Source of the DNA: UMGS1601 sp900553335
GTDB taxonomy: Bacteria; Bacillota; Clostridia; Oscillospirales; Ruminococcaceae
Length of the DNA: 50,988 nucleotides
NCBI GenBank assembly: GCA_937920725.1
Contig: CALEUW010000023.1
Location: 1 to 50,988 of the forward strand
Direction of reading: 5' to 3'
Under the pieces are notes generated by a model. The model worked only from the letters and a program-made list of their open reading frames with translations. It was not told the origin of the DNA and searched no databases. Below are positions 1-8,056 of this stretch, piece after piece. Numbering within the stretch: the stretch's first letter is position 1; each line of letters opens with the position of its first letter. Made by a program: the position numbers and the translations under genes.

Positions 1-117
1 TTTCCGAATCCCTTTCCAACATCTTCTCCCTCTGCCCTCTGTTTTTGGAGAAAGTGGTTGAGAAAGTTTTGTGAGAGCCAAATCCTGCACGCATTCGGAT
101 TTGGCGTAAACTTGATA
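1..117. other. Intergenic start of window with a hairpin
   Basis: No gene is supported here. Positions 77-85 and 97-105 form a perfect 9-bp inverted repeat (GCCAAATCC / GGATTTGGC) with an 11-nt loop. No T-run follows, so it is not a convincing terminator. It may belong to the end of an upstream transcript or to the adjacent repeat. Confidence 0.4.
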
Positions 118-285
118 TTGTATGTGCAAAATAGCTCCTGACGGTAATGTGTAGGAATGTGTTTTATTATCTCAAACTTCGTTCCGGATTATTAATTACG
201 AATTGCGCATCACACATTACGAATTAATTGTCCACTGTCCATTATCCATTGTCAATTATATTAATCACGCATTACGAATTATTAA
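118..285 (+). repeat. Interspersed repeat A, copy 1
   Basis: The core at 121-168 contains TAGCTCCTGACGG followed by AATGTGTAGGAATG. It matches, in inverted orientation, the core at 7829-7878. The 3' part is a series of degenerate AATTACGAATT and CATTATCCATTG words. Bases 241-257 recur as their reverse complement at 22042-22058. The copies are diverged, have no ORF and sit in gene gaps or at gene ends, so they look like relics of a small non-autonomous element. Confidence 0.6.
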
Positions 286-314
286 ATTATTTCACTCCTT
301 TGCTTGCTTTATCA

Positions 315-320
315 TATAAT
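315..320 (+). promoter_or_regulatory. Candidate -10 box of the SOD-like gene
   Basis: TATAAT lies 32 nt before the start codon. I see no good -35 at 16-18 nt spacing, so the assignment rests on the -10 alone. Confidence 0.35.
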
Positions 321-351
321 GGTATTGTAAATTTTTAAGGGGTGATTTTTT

Positions 352-846
352 ATGCGTCAAAACAATATAAGCAGACTTCAAAGCTTTTTACCGGTGCTTA
401 TGCATCGTCCGAACGCAAGCGCTGTTATTAAGGGCAGCAAGGAATATCCGTCTGTTTTCGGCAGGGTTTATTTTTACCAAACAAGATATGGAGTTTTAGT
501 TGTTTGCGAAATAAACGGACTTCCCGATAAGGATATAAAATGCGCTTCGCCTGTATTGGGCTTTCATATCCACAGCGGTAAAAGCTGTACGGGAAACAGT
601 GAAGATCCTTTTGCGGACGCATTGGGGCATTACAATCCTGATGAATGCGAGCATCCTTACCACGCAGGAGATATGCCGCCGCTTTTTTCAAACAAGGGAT
701 ATGCCTTCAGTGCGTTTTTAACGGACAGATTTTCTGTCAGTGAGATCAGAGGGAGAACCGTAATAATTCATTCAATGCCCGATGATTTTAAAACCCAGCC
801 GTCGGGAGATTCGGGAAAAAAGATAGCTTGCGGAACTATTATTTGA
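352..846 (+). CDS. Cu/Zn superoxide dismutase family protein
   Basis: 164 aa, ATG preceded by GGGGTGA. The Cu/Zn-SOD signature is readable throughout: GFHIH gives His72 and His74, GHYNP gives His93, HPYHAGD gives His101, His104 and Asp107, and GRTVIIH gives His140. Cys79 and Cys160 (ACGT) sit where the family's disulfide cysteines lie. By family knowledge this would dismutate superoxide using Cu at His72/74/93/140 and Zn at His93/101/104/Asp107. The zinc loop is short: the two middle zinc ligands are 3 residues apart, against about 9 in the classical enzyme. There is no signal peptide, so it is probably cytoplasmic, unlike most bacterial SodC. It is a single-gene unit before the ddl operon. 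The family call is firm; actual SOD activity is less certain. Confidence 0.85.
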   Translation: MRQNNISRLQSFLPVLMHRPNASAVIKGSKEYPSVFGRVYFYQTRYGVLVVCEINGLPDKDIKCASPVLGFHIHSGKSCTGNSEDPFADALGHYNPDECEHPYHAGDMPPLFSNKGYAFSAFLTDRFSVSEIRGRTVIIHSMPDDFKTQPSGDSGKKIACGTII

Positions 847-864
847 TTTTAATGCTTTTTTCGG

Positions 865-893
865 TTGCAATTGATATTTGTTTGTGATAGAAT
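865..893 (+). promoter_or_regulatory. Promoter of the ddl operon
   Basis: TTGCAA (865-870), 17-nt spacer, TAGAAT (888-893), about 64 nt before the ddl start. It is a good sigma-A type match. Confidence 0.6.
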
Positions 894-957
894 ATATTAT
901 GTATTGGTGTGCATTTTCATGGGATATGTAAAATAAAAATGGTGAGAGGGTGTTTTT

Positions 958-2022
958 TTGTCAAAGAAAAGAGTAGCTGTTTTGTTTGGCGGACAGTCGA
1001 ACGAACATGAGATATCACTTATTTCTGCTTCAAATATAATTAGAAATATACCGAAGGATAAGTATGAGGTAGTAACAGTAGGCATTACAAAAAAGGGAAG
1101 ATGGCTTTTATATAACGGAGATATTGATTCTATCGAAAACGGACTTTGGGAAACAAATCCTGATAACGTTTCCTGTGTATTGAGTCCCGACCCTATGCAT
1201 AAAGGCTTTTTGGCTTTGATGGACGACGGAATGGTTCAGCACATAAGAGTTGACGTTGTTTTTCCTGCATTACACGGAAAAAACGGAGAGGACGGAACGG
1301 TTCAAGGCCTTTTTGAGCTGGCAGGAATTCCGTTTGTCGGGTGCGATCTCTTGTCCTCAGCAAACTGTATGGATAAAGATATGACTCATATAATATTAGA
1401 AGCTAACGGAATTAAAACCGCTAAGTGGATCACAATAAGATCGTCTGAGATAGATTTGCTTGACGACTTTGCGCAGAGAATGGATAAGGAGCTTAAATAT
1501 CCGCTTTTTGTAAAGCCTGCAAACTGCGGTTCTTCGGTTGGGATCTCAAGAGTAAGCAATATCGGCGAGCTGAAAAACGGAATAAAAACAGCGTTTGCTC
1601 ATGATAAAAAGGTTATTGTTGAAGAGGGTATCAATGGAATAGAGTGCGAGTGTGCAGTTATGGGAAACAGCGAGCCTTTTGCTTCTACAGTAGGTGAAAT
1701 TGCCGCTGCAAACGAATTTTATGATTATGAAGCGAAGTATCAAAACGAAGAGAGCAAGACGTATATTCCGGCGAAGAATATTCCTGATGACAAGATCGAG
1801 GAGATCAGGGACTTTGCGATCAAAGCTTATAAGGCGCTTGGATGTTCGGGACTTTCCCGTGTTGATTTTTTCTATCTTGAAAACGGTGAAATATATTTAA
1901 ACGAGATAAACACACTGCCCGGACATACTAAAATAAGTATGTATCCTCAGCTTATGGAGCATTACGGACTTTCTCCCAGCGAGCAGGAGGATAAGCTTAT
2001 AAGTCTTGCGCTTGACAGATAA
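958..2022 (+). CDS. ddl: D-alanine--D-alanine ligase
   Basis: 354 aa from a TTG start; GTGAGAGGGTG upstream is the ribosome site. It joins two D-alanines with ATP to make the terminal dipeptide of peptidoglycan precursors in the cytoplasm. The N-terminal VAVLFGGQSNEHEIS (residues 6-20) is the Ddl fingerprint, with Glu16 as the substrate-binding acid. An ATP-grasp core follows (KPANCGSSVG near residue 186) and NEINTLPG near the C-terminus carries the metal-binding Asn/Glu. The omega-loop motif YDYEAKY has Tyr where D-Ala-D-Ala enzymes have it; D-lactate-type Van ligases have His there. So ordinary, vancomycin-sensitive termini are expected. First gene of a wall operon, 20 nt from murI. Confidence 0.95.
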   Translation: MSKKRVAVLFGGQSNEHEISLISASNIIRNIPKDKYEVVTVGITKKGRWLLYNGDIDSIENGLWETNPDNVSCVLSPDPMHKGFLALMDDGMVQHIRVDVVFPALHGKNGEDGTVQGLFELAGIPFVGCDLLSSANCMDKDMTHIILEANGIKTAKWITIRSSEIDLLDDFAQRMDKELKYPLFVKPANCGSSVGISRVSNIGELKNGIKTAFAHDKKVIVEEGINGIECECAVMGNSEPFASTVGEIAAANEFYDYEAKYQNEESKTYIPAKNIPDDKIEEIRDFAIKAYKALGCSGLSRVDFFYLENGEIYLNEINTLPGHTKISMYPQLMEHYGLSPSEQEDKLISLALDR

Positions 2023-2042
2023 TATACATAGGAGAAAAACGA

Positions 2043-2852
2043 ATGAGAGATAATGCTATCGGAGTTTTTGATTCTGGAGTAGGAGGACTTACGAGTGTTG
2101 CCGAGCTAAAACGCATTTTACCTAACGAAAATATAGTATATCTTGGAGATACGGCGAGAATTCCTTATGGAACGAAATCTGAGGACACCGTATACGGATA
2201 TGCTGTTGAGGACGCAAGATTTTTGCAGGAGCATAACGTAAAGATGATTATAGTTGCCTGTGGAACAGTATCGTCAGTAATGATGAAAAGACCGGTTTTT
2301 GAGGACGGAATGCTTTATACCGGAGTGGTTTACCCTGCTGTTGCCGAAGCGGTAAGGAGTACAAAAAACAAAAAAATCGGCGTTATAGGAACGAGTGCAA
2401 CAATAAAATCAAAGGCATATGAGCAGGCGATAAAGGATATTGACTCGAATATCAGCGTTGTTACAAAGGCTTGTCCGATGTTTGTTCCTCTTGTTGAAAA
2501 CGGCTATACAGACGAGGATAATCCTATAACAACAGCGATTGCTGAGGATTATCTCAGCGTTATGAAGGACGAGGAAATAGATACGCTCATAATGGGCTGT
2601 ACCCATTACCCGCACTTAAAGGAATTTTTCAGGAAAATTTTGGGCGACGGTGTATCGCTTATATCCCCCGGAGATGAAGCGTCGAAGTTTGCTAAACGGA
2701 TTTTAAAAAACAAGGATCTTCTATCAAAAAGACAAGAACGAGGAAAGATTGAACTGTATTGTACGGATAGTGTAGAGCTGTTTTCCGAGAATGTAGAAAC
2801 CTTTTTGGGAGAAAGTAATAATCTCAGCATTTCGCAGTGCATACTAAAATAA
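2043..2852 (+). CDS. murI: Glutamate racemase
   Basis: 269 aa, ATG preceded by AGGAGAAA. It interconverts L- and D-glutamate for the second residue of the peptidoglycan stem. Motifs: FDSGVGGL with catalytic-site Asp10, GDTARIPYG, Cys73 in VACGT, and Cys186-Thr-His188 in MGCTHYPH. Both catalytic cysteines and the flanking His are present. The first Cys motif reads ACGTVSS instead of the usual ACNTAS; the Asn that normally contacts substrate is Gly here. Length is normal. It sits between ddl and a DUF1934 gene and shares the precursor pathway with ddl. Confidence 0.94.
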   Translation: MRDNAIGVFDSGVGGLTSVAELKRILPNENIVYLGDTARIPYGTKSEDTVYGYAVEDARFLQEHNVKMIIVACGTVSSVMMKRPVFEDGMLYTGVVYPAVAEAVRSTKNKKIGVIGTSATIKSKAYEQAIKDIDSNISVVTKACPMFVPLVENGYTDEDNPITTAIAEDYLSVMKDEEIDTLIMGCTHYPHLKEFFRKILGDGVSLISPGDEASKFAKRILKNKDLLSKRQERGKIELYCTDSVELFSENVETFLGESNNLSISQCILK

Positions 2853-2873
2853 AGTAATATGAGGATTTTATAA

Positions 2874-3299
2874 ATGGAAGAAAAAAATGTTTTAATAACC
2901 TTTAAAACAAAGCAATATGACGGGATTAACAGCGAAGAAATAGAAGTTATTACAGGCGGAATCTTTTTAAAAACTGATGACGGATATATGATCAGATATG
3001 AAGAAACCGAAGCGACAGGTTTTGAAGGCTGTGTTACAACGCTTACCGTTATGGGAGAAGAAAAAGTAGTTTTAGATAGAACGGGGAATGCTGAAAGCAG
3101 ACTTGTGATTGATAAAAATAGAAAGCATTACTGTAATTACGGAACTCCTTACGGCTCAATACAAATGGGAGTTCAGACCGGCGAGATACGCTCTACGCTT
3201 GGCGACAACGGCGGAGATTTGTTTTTTAAATATATGATAGATGTAGATGCGAGTCTTCTCGGAAACTATGAAGTTTCAATAAACATCAAAGAAAGCTGA
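2874..3299 (+). CDS. DUF1934 (YwiB-like) beta-barrel protein
   Basis: 141 aa, soluble, no signal peptide. The pattern of alternating strands with TGGIFLKTDDGYMIRYEE near residues 27-44 and a C-terminal DLFFKYMIDVDASLLGNYEV fits DUF1934, a small calycin-like family named from Bacillus subtilis YwiB. The biochemical function is unknown. The neighbourhood supports the call: in Bacillus ywiB also lies immediately upstream of argS, as here (13 nt gap). I assign family only. Confidence 0.75.
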   Translation: MEEKNVLITFKTKQYDGINSEEIEVITGGIFLKTDDGYMIRYEETEATGFEGCVTTLTVMGEEKVVLDRTGNAESRLVIDKNRKHYCNYGTPYGSIQMGVQTGEIRSTLGDNGGDLFFKYMIDVDASLLGNYEVSINIKES

Positions 3300-3312
3300 G
3301 GAATTTAAAGAC

Positions 3313-4998
3313 ATGAATATGATAAGCGAAGCAAAAAAACAGGTTAGCGATATAATTGTAAATGCGGTTAATACACTTTTTAAGGACGGTAAGCTTCAAA
3401 ACGCTGACATACCGGATTTTAATGTCGAGATACCGGCGGACAGCAAAAACGGAGATATGTCGTCAAACTTCGCCTTAGTTTGTGCAAGGGTATTTAAGAA
3501 ATCTCCGAGAGATATAGCTATGCTTATTGCCGAAGCAGCAGAGCTTAAGGGAAGCTATTATGAAAAAATAGAGATAGCAGGTCCCGGGTTTATCAACTTT
3601 TTCTTTTCGCCTGATTGGTTTTCAAAAACTGTGGAAGATATTATTTCATCTGCCGAAAAATATGGAGAAACGGATTTTGGTAACGGAAAAAAGGTTTTGG
3701 TAGAATTTGTTTCAGCAAATCCTACAGGTCCTATGCATATCGGTAACGCAAGGGGCGGAGCGATAGGCGACTGTTTAGCTTCGGTTATGCAAAAAGCCGG
3801 CTACGAGGTTTCAAGAGAGTTTTATGTAAACGACGCAGGAAATCAGATCGAAAAATTTAAAACTAGCCTTGAATGCAGATACTTAGCTCTTTATAAGGAC
3901 GGAATAGAAATGCCGGAGGACGCATATCAAGGAGAGGATATTGTAAATCATGCAAAGGCGTTCGCTGAATTAAACGGTGATAAGTTTGTTGATGCTGATT
4001 CTGAGGTAAGACGACAGGCTCTTTGCGACTTTGCGCTTCCGAAAAATATTGAGGGGCTTGAGCGGGATCTCGGAAAATATAGAATTAAATATGACACATG
4101 GTTTAAAGAAAGCGAGCTTCATCAAAGCGGCGCTGTTGAAGATATTTTGGACAAGCTCAAAAAAAGCGGCTACACCTATGAACAGGACGGTGCGCTTTGG
4201 TTTAAATCGTCTGAGCTTGGCGATGAAAAGGACAGGGTTTTAGTAAGAGAAAACGGTATTCCGACCTATTTTGTTCCTGATATCGCATATCACTACAATA
4301 AGCTTGTAACAAGAGGCTATGATAAGGCTATAGACATTTTAGGGGCGGATCATCACGGATATATTCCGAGAATAAAAGCGGCTATGACAGCGCTCGGGGT
4401 GGATTCAGGTAAGCTTGATATTGTAATAATGCAGATGGTAAACCTTGTACGGGACGGCGAGAGATATAAGCTTTCAAAGCGTTCGGGAAAAGCAATAACA
4501 TTATCAACTCTTCTTGATGAAATTCCTATTGACGCCGCAAGATTTTTCTTTAATCTCCGTGAACCTGATTCTCATTTTGATTTTGATATTGACCTTGCGA
4601 TAAGCGAGTCGAGCCAAAATCCTGTTTATTATGTTCAGTATGCTCACGCAAGGATTTGTTCGATACTTAAAAATCTCGAAAATGACAAGATTGCAGTCGG
4701 CGAGTTCGATGAAAACTCTGCAAAGCTGCTGACCTCGTCTGAAGAAAAGGAGCTTATAAAGCACTTGGCAGGTCTTCCCGACTGTGTTTTGGAATCAGCA
4801 AGGGATTATGATCCGTCTAAAATCACCAGGTATGTAGTTGAGGCAGCAACGCTTTATCATAAATTTTATTCGTCATGCAGAGTAAAGTGTGATGATGAGA
4901 GCCTTATGAAGGGAAGAATTTCGCTTTGCCTTGCAGTAAAACAAGTAATTAAAAACATTTTGGATATGCTTAAAATAACTTGTCCGGAGCATATGTAA
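3313..4998 (+). CDS. argS: Arginyl-tRNA synthetase
   Basis: 561 aa, class I synthetase that charges tRNA-Arg in the cytoplasm. The N-terminal Add-1 domain (about 1-110) is followed by SANPTGPMHIGNARGG, with the HIGH motif as HIGN at residues 142-145. A KMSKS-like KLSKRSGKAI follows near residue 382, then RFFFNLREPDSHFDFD and a C-terminal DALR anticodon-binding domain rich in helices. Length is typical. GAGG lies 11 nt before the first ATG; a second ATG two codons on is equally possible. It is downstream of the DUF1934 gene and upstream of membrane-glycosylation-type genes. Confidence 0.97.
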   Translation: MNMISEAKKQVSDIIVNAVNTLFKDGKLQNADIPDFNVEIPADSKNGDMSSNFALVCARVFKKSPRDIAMLIAEAAELKGSYYEKIEIAGPGFINFFFSPDWFSKTVEDIISSAEKYGETDFGNGKKVLVEFVSANPTGPMHIGNARGGAIGDCLASVMQKAGYEVSREFYVNDAGNQIEKFKTSLECRYLALYKDGIEMPEDAYQGEDIVNHAKAFAELNGDKFVDADSEVRRQALCDFALPKNIEGLERDLGKYRIKYDTWFKESELHQSGAVEDILDKLKKSGYTYEQDGALWFKSSELGDEKDRVLVRENGIPTYFVPDIAYHYNKLVTRGYDKAIDILGADHHGYIPRIKAAMTALGVDSGKLDIVIMQMVNLVRDGERYKLSKRSGKAITLSTLLDEIPIDAARFFFNLREPDSHFDFDIDLAISESSQNPVYYVQYAHARICSILKNLENDKIAVGEFDENSAKLLTSSEEKELIKHLAGLPDCVLESARDYDPSKITRYVVEAATLYHKFYSSCRVKCDDESLMKGRISLCLAVKQVIKNILDMLKITCPEHM

Positions 4999-5011
4999 TA
5001 AAGGAAAGCTT

Positions 5012-6712
5012 ATGAACAAAATTTATGAGAAGTATTTTCGTGATAAGACAAATTGCGATATTTTGTATGTAATAGGTTTTGTGGGAATACTGTTGCTTTT
5101 TATCTATAAAGCTCCGCTTGAAATTCAAGGGCAGGACGAAGCATTTTATCTTACAATTCCCAAAAGACTTTTGGACGGAGATGTTTTTGTTTTCGATGAA
5201 TGGCACGGATCTCAGTTTTCCGCTCTTTTAGTGTATCCTATTATGGCGCTTCGTAGTTTGTTCTTTACAAACGATGGAATAGTCTTGCATTTCAGATATA
5301 TTTATATCTTTTTTCAGGCTCTTTCGTCAGCAGTGGTTTATATACGCTTAAGAGATTATAAGCTCTTTGGGGTATTGGCATCGCTTATGTTTTTTATGTT
5401 TACACCGTATGATATTTTAGCTTTGAGCTATAATACAATGGGGCTTATGCTGGTAACGCTTACGGGCGTTATCTTAGCGACAGCTAAAAGTAAAAAAGCA
5501 TATTTTGTAAGCGGACTTCTTTTTGCCGGAGCGGTTTTGTGCAGCCCTTATCTATTAGCAGCATATGCAGTTTTTACAGTAGGCGTAATAGTTTTTTCTA
5601 TAGTAAAGAAGTCGAAAAATTGTTTTATTTCGTGGATTATTTTTACCCTTGGCTCGGCAGTGCTTGCAGTCATTCTTTTTGCATTTATTCTTTCCAGGGT
5701 ATCTTTAAGGGAGTTTATAGATGCGCTGCCGAATATTTTTGATGATCCCGAGCATGTTTCAAAGCCGGTTTTGGACGGAATTTTTGGATATTTTAAGAGC
5801 ATTTACAACGCATTTAACTGGGGACTTATATACTTCTCTTCGTATGCTGTAATTTTGATTGCTTTGGCTTTTGATGGAAAGCGTTACAGTAAAAGAGTAT
5901 TTTATATCGCTTTGTCATGTGCAATTTCGATTTGTATGCTGTTTGAGCTTGCACCGCTTTTAACGACGAAAACTTATAACTTTATAATGTTTCCTTTGGT
6001 GTTGGTTGGACTTGTTGCTTATCTTGTGACCAAAAATAAAAATAAGCGAGTGTTTCTGTTTATGTTTATCGGCTCGCTTTTATATACAATGTGCATTTAT
6101 TTTTCATCAAACCAAGGCTTTTATATCATATCGGCGATGTCTGCTGCTGCAGGTGTCGGAAGCATAATTTTGATTCATGACGCTTTGCTTGAGGAAAAAT
6201 ATGAAAAGAGCAAAAGCCACTTTTCATCAGGATATATTATTGTTTTTGCAATTGTAATTTTACAGTTTTCACTTATGATGCATTCTAAAATCAATCATAA
6301 ATTCTGGTCATTCTCTGAAAACTCTCAGCTTACAGCAGTTATAGATGAAGGACCATATAAGGGATTAAAAGTAACACCGTCTACAAAGAGTAATTATATG
6401 AGCGAGCTTTCATCTCTCAGATGGCTTGACGGCAAGGAAGGCAGAGTTTTGTATGCTACAAAAACGGTTTGGTATTATCTGGTGGAGGACGATCTTAAAA
6501 TAGGTGCATATTCGGCATGGCTTTCGGGAGAATCGGACATCACTCTTGAAAGACTCGATAAGTATTATTCTTTGAATCCCGGTAACATTCCAAATTACAT
6601 TTTTGTGCCAAAGAAAAATGATTGGTGGACAACCGGCTTTGATGAGTTTATTTCAAAATACGGTTTTAAGCTTATATCGGCTGACGGCGCAGGTGTATAT
6701 GCGAGGGCTTAA
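5012..6712 (+). CDS. Polytopic membrane protein, GT-C glycosyltransferase-like
   Basis: 566 aa with roughly ten or more hydrophobic segments, the first at about residues 18-33. Directly after it comes an outside loop with QGQDEAFYLTIPKRLLDGD (about residues 38-56). An acidic pair in the first external loop followed by a conserved Tyr is typical of GT-C enzymes (PMT/ArnT/GT39-like), which move sugars from lipid-linked donors on the outer face of the membrane. The C-terminal 120 residues are hydrophilic (SLRWLDGKEGRVLYATKTVW). The acceptor and sugar cannot be read from sequence. It lies 13 nt after argS and 2 nt before an FkbM-type methyltransferase, suggesting a joint role in a surface glycan. 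An O-antigen-ligase-like protein is the main alternative. Confidence 0.6.
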   Translation: MNKIYEKYFRDKTNCDILYVIGFVGILLLFIYKAPLEIQGQDEAFYLTIPKRLLDGDVFVFDEWHGSQFSALLVYPIMALRSLFFTNDGIVLHFRYIYIFFQALSSAVVYIRLRDYKLFGVLASLMFFMFTPYDILALSYNTMGLMLVTLTGVILATAKSKKAYFVSGLLFAGAVLCSPYLLAAYAVFTVGVIVFSIVKKSKNCFISWIIFTLGSAVLAVILFAFILSRVSLREFIDALPNIFDDPEHVSKPVLDGIFGYFKSIYNAFNWGLIYFSSYAVILIALAFDGKRYSKRVFYIALSCAISICMLFELAPLLTTKTYNFIMFPLVLVGLVAYLVTKNKNKRVFLFMFIGSLLYTMCIYFSSNQGFYIISAMSAAAGVGSIILIHDALLEEKYEKSKSHFSSGYIIVFAIVILQFSLMMHSKINHKFWSFSENSQLTAVIDEGPYKGLKVTPSTKSNYMSELSSLRWLDGKEGRVLYATKTVWYYLVEDDLKIGAYSAWLSGESDITLERLDKYYSLNPGNIPNYIFVPKKNDWWTTGFDEFISKYGFKLISADGAGVYARA

Positions 6713-6714
6713 AA

Positions 6715-7779
6715 ATGCTTTGTTTAGATGAATTTTTATCATTGAAATCCTCGTGGGAAAGGCTTAAAAATGCGGACAAGCCCATATACATTTACGGAAT
6801 GGGCGACGGCTGTTTAAAGCTTATGAATCAGTTTGAGCGTTTCGGGATAAGTGTAAGCGGAATTTTTGCAAGTGATGAGTTTGTAAGAGGACACAGCTTT
6901 TTAGGCTTTCCTGTGCAAAAGCTCTCGGAGGTTGAGGAGCAAAACGATGATTTTGTAATTGTTTTGGCCTTTGCGGCAGGGTATAAAGAGCTGATCGATA
7001 AAATAGACCGTATAGCTTTGTCGCATGAGCTTATTATGCCCGATACGGCGGTATACGGCGGAGAACCGTTTTTAAAAGAAACCTTGAAGCAAAGTTTTGA
7101 TAAAGCTTGTTTAGTTTATGAAAGCCTTTATGATGAAATGTCAAGACTTGTTTTTAAAAATGTTTTAAAATACAAGATCACGGGTGATATAAGCTATTTG
7201 AAATCCTGTGAAACAATACCTGACGAGGCTTATATAAATATTCTGAAGCCGAGCGGAAAAGAGATCTATGTTGATCTCGGAGCGTATACGGGAGATACGG
7301 TTAAGGAATATTTGTCCTTTGCAAACGGTTATGAGAAAATATATGCCGTAGAGCCTAACGGACGCAATTTCAGAAAGCTGCGAGAGTATTTAAGTGCGTT
7401 TGACAACGCAGAAGCTATAAATGCTGCGGCATGGGAGAGCAACGGGGAGCTTTATTTTACAAAGGGCGGCGGACGTCAGGCCAAAATTGAGAAAAAAGGC
7501 GTTTTGACTAAAGCCATAAGTGTTGATTCTCTTTTGGCGTCGGGCAGAGCAGATTACATAAAATACGATGTCGAAGGAGAGGAGATAAGCGCTTTAAAAG
7601 GAAGCGAACAGACGATAAGAAAATATTCTCCGAAGCTTTGCGTTGCAGTCTATCATAAGCTTTTAGATATGTTTGATTTGCCGCTTGAGATTATAAGACT
7701 TAATCCCGATTATAAGTTTTATATGCGCCACTTTCCGTATTACCCTGCATGGGAAACTAATTTGTTTGCAGTAAGATAA
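6715..7779 (+). CDS. FkbM family SAM-dependent methyltransferase
   Basis: 354 aa, GAGG 10 nt before ATG. Residues about 20-75 (IYIYGMGDGCLKLMNQF, then GIFASDEFVRG) form a Rossmann-like nucleotide or sugar-binding half. Residues about 175-354 are the FkbM methyltransferase: VDLGAYTGDTVKEYL is the SAM motif I, YAVEPNGRNF is motif II, and ADYIKYDVEGEE with ALKGSEQTI is the family hallmark. The family methylates hydroxyls of sugars or polyketides. Together with the preceding membrane protein it probably modifies a cell-surface glycan; substrate unknown. It is the last gene before a terminator. Confidence 0.85.
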   Translation: MLCLDEFLSLKSSWERLKNADKPIYIYGMGDGCLKLMNQFERFGISVSGIFASDEFVRGHSFLGFPVQKLSEVEEQNDDFVIVLAFAAGYKELIDKIDRIALSHELIMPDTAVYGGEPFLKETLKQSFDKACLVYESLYDEMSRLVFKNVLKYKITGDISYLKSCETIPDEAYINILKPSGKEIYVDLGAYTGDTVKEYLSFANGYEKIYAVEPNGRNFRKLREYLSAFDNAEAINAAAWESNGELYFTKGGGRQAKIEKKGVLTKAISVDSLLASGRADYIKYDVEGEEISALKGSEQTIRKYSPKLCVAVYHKLLDMFDLPLEIIRLNPDYKFYMRHFPYYPAWETNLFAVR

Positions 7780-7935
7780 TTCGTAATTCGTAATGCTAAT
7801 GCGTAATTAATTTTGGTACACAAAGTGTAACAAAATGCATTCCAGCACATTGCCGTCAGGAGCTAACTTGCACATAAAGTAGGTACCTTTGCGTTGAAAG
7901 ACTGGAATTTAAGAAACAACAAAATAATTGATAAT
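7780..7935 (-). repeat. Interspersed repeat A, copy 2 (inverted)
   Basis: The core at 7829-7878 reads, on the minus strand, GTTAGCTCCTGACGG then AATGTGCTGGAATG, matching copy 1 with a few substitutions. AATTCGTAATTCGTAATG words at 7780-7815 match the flank of copy 1. There is no ORF. It lies between the methyltransferase stop and its terminator. Confidence 0.6.
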
Positions 7936-7949
7936 TAAAATTAAATTCT

Positions 7950-7990
7950 TCCGCAGAGGAAATTCAAATGTTTTCTCGGCGGATTTTTTT
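7950..7990 (+). terminator. Rho-independent terminator after the ddl operon
   Basis: An imperfect stem (TCCGCAGAGGAAA with TTTTCTCGGCGGA, one mismatch and one wobble) is followed by seven T. It closes the operon and precedes the recG promoter region. Confidence 0.7.
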
Positions 7991-8056
7991 ATGATTGTTT
8001 TTTTTATCTCTTTATGGTAAAATAAACTAAAGTATATTTTACGGGGAGTGAGAAAA

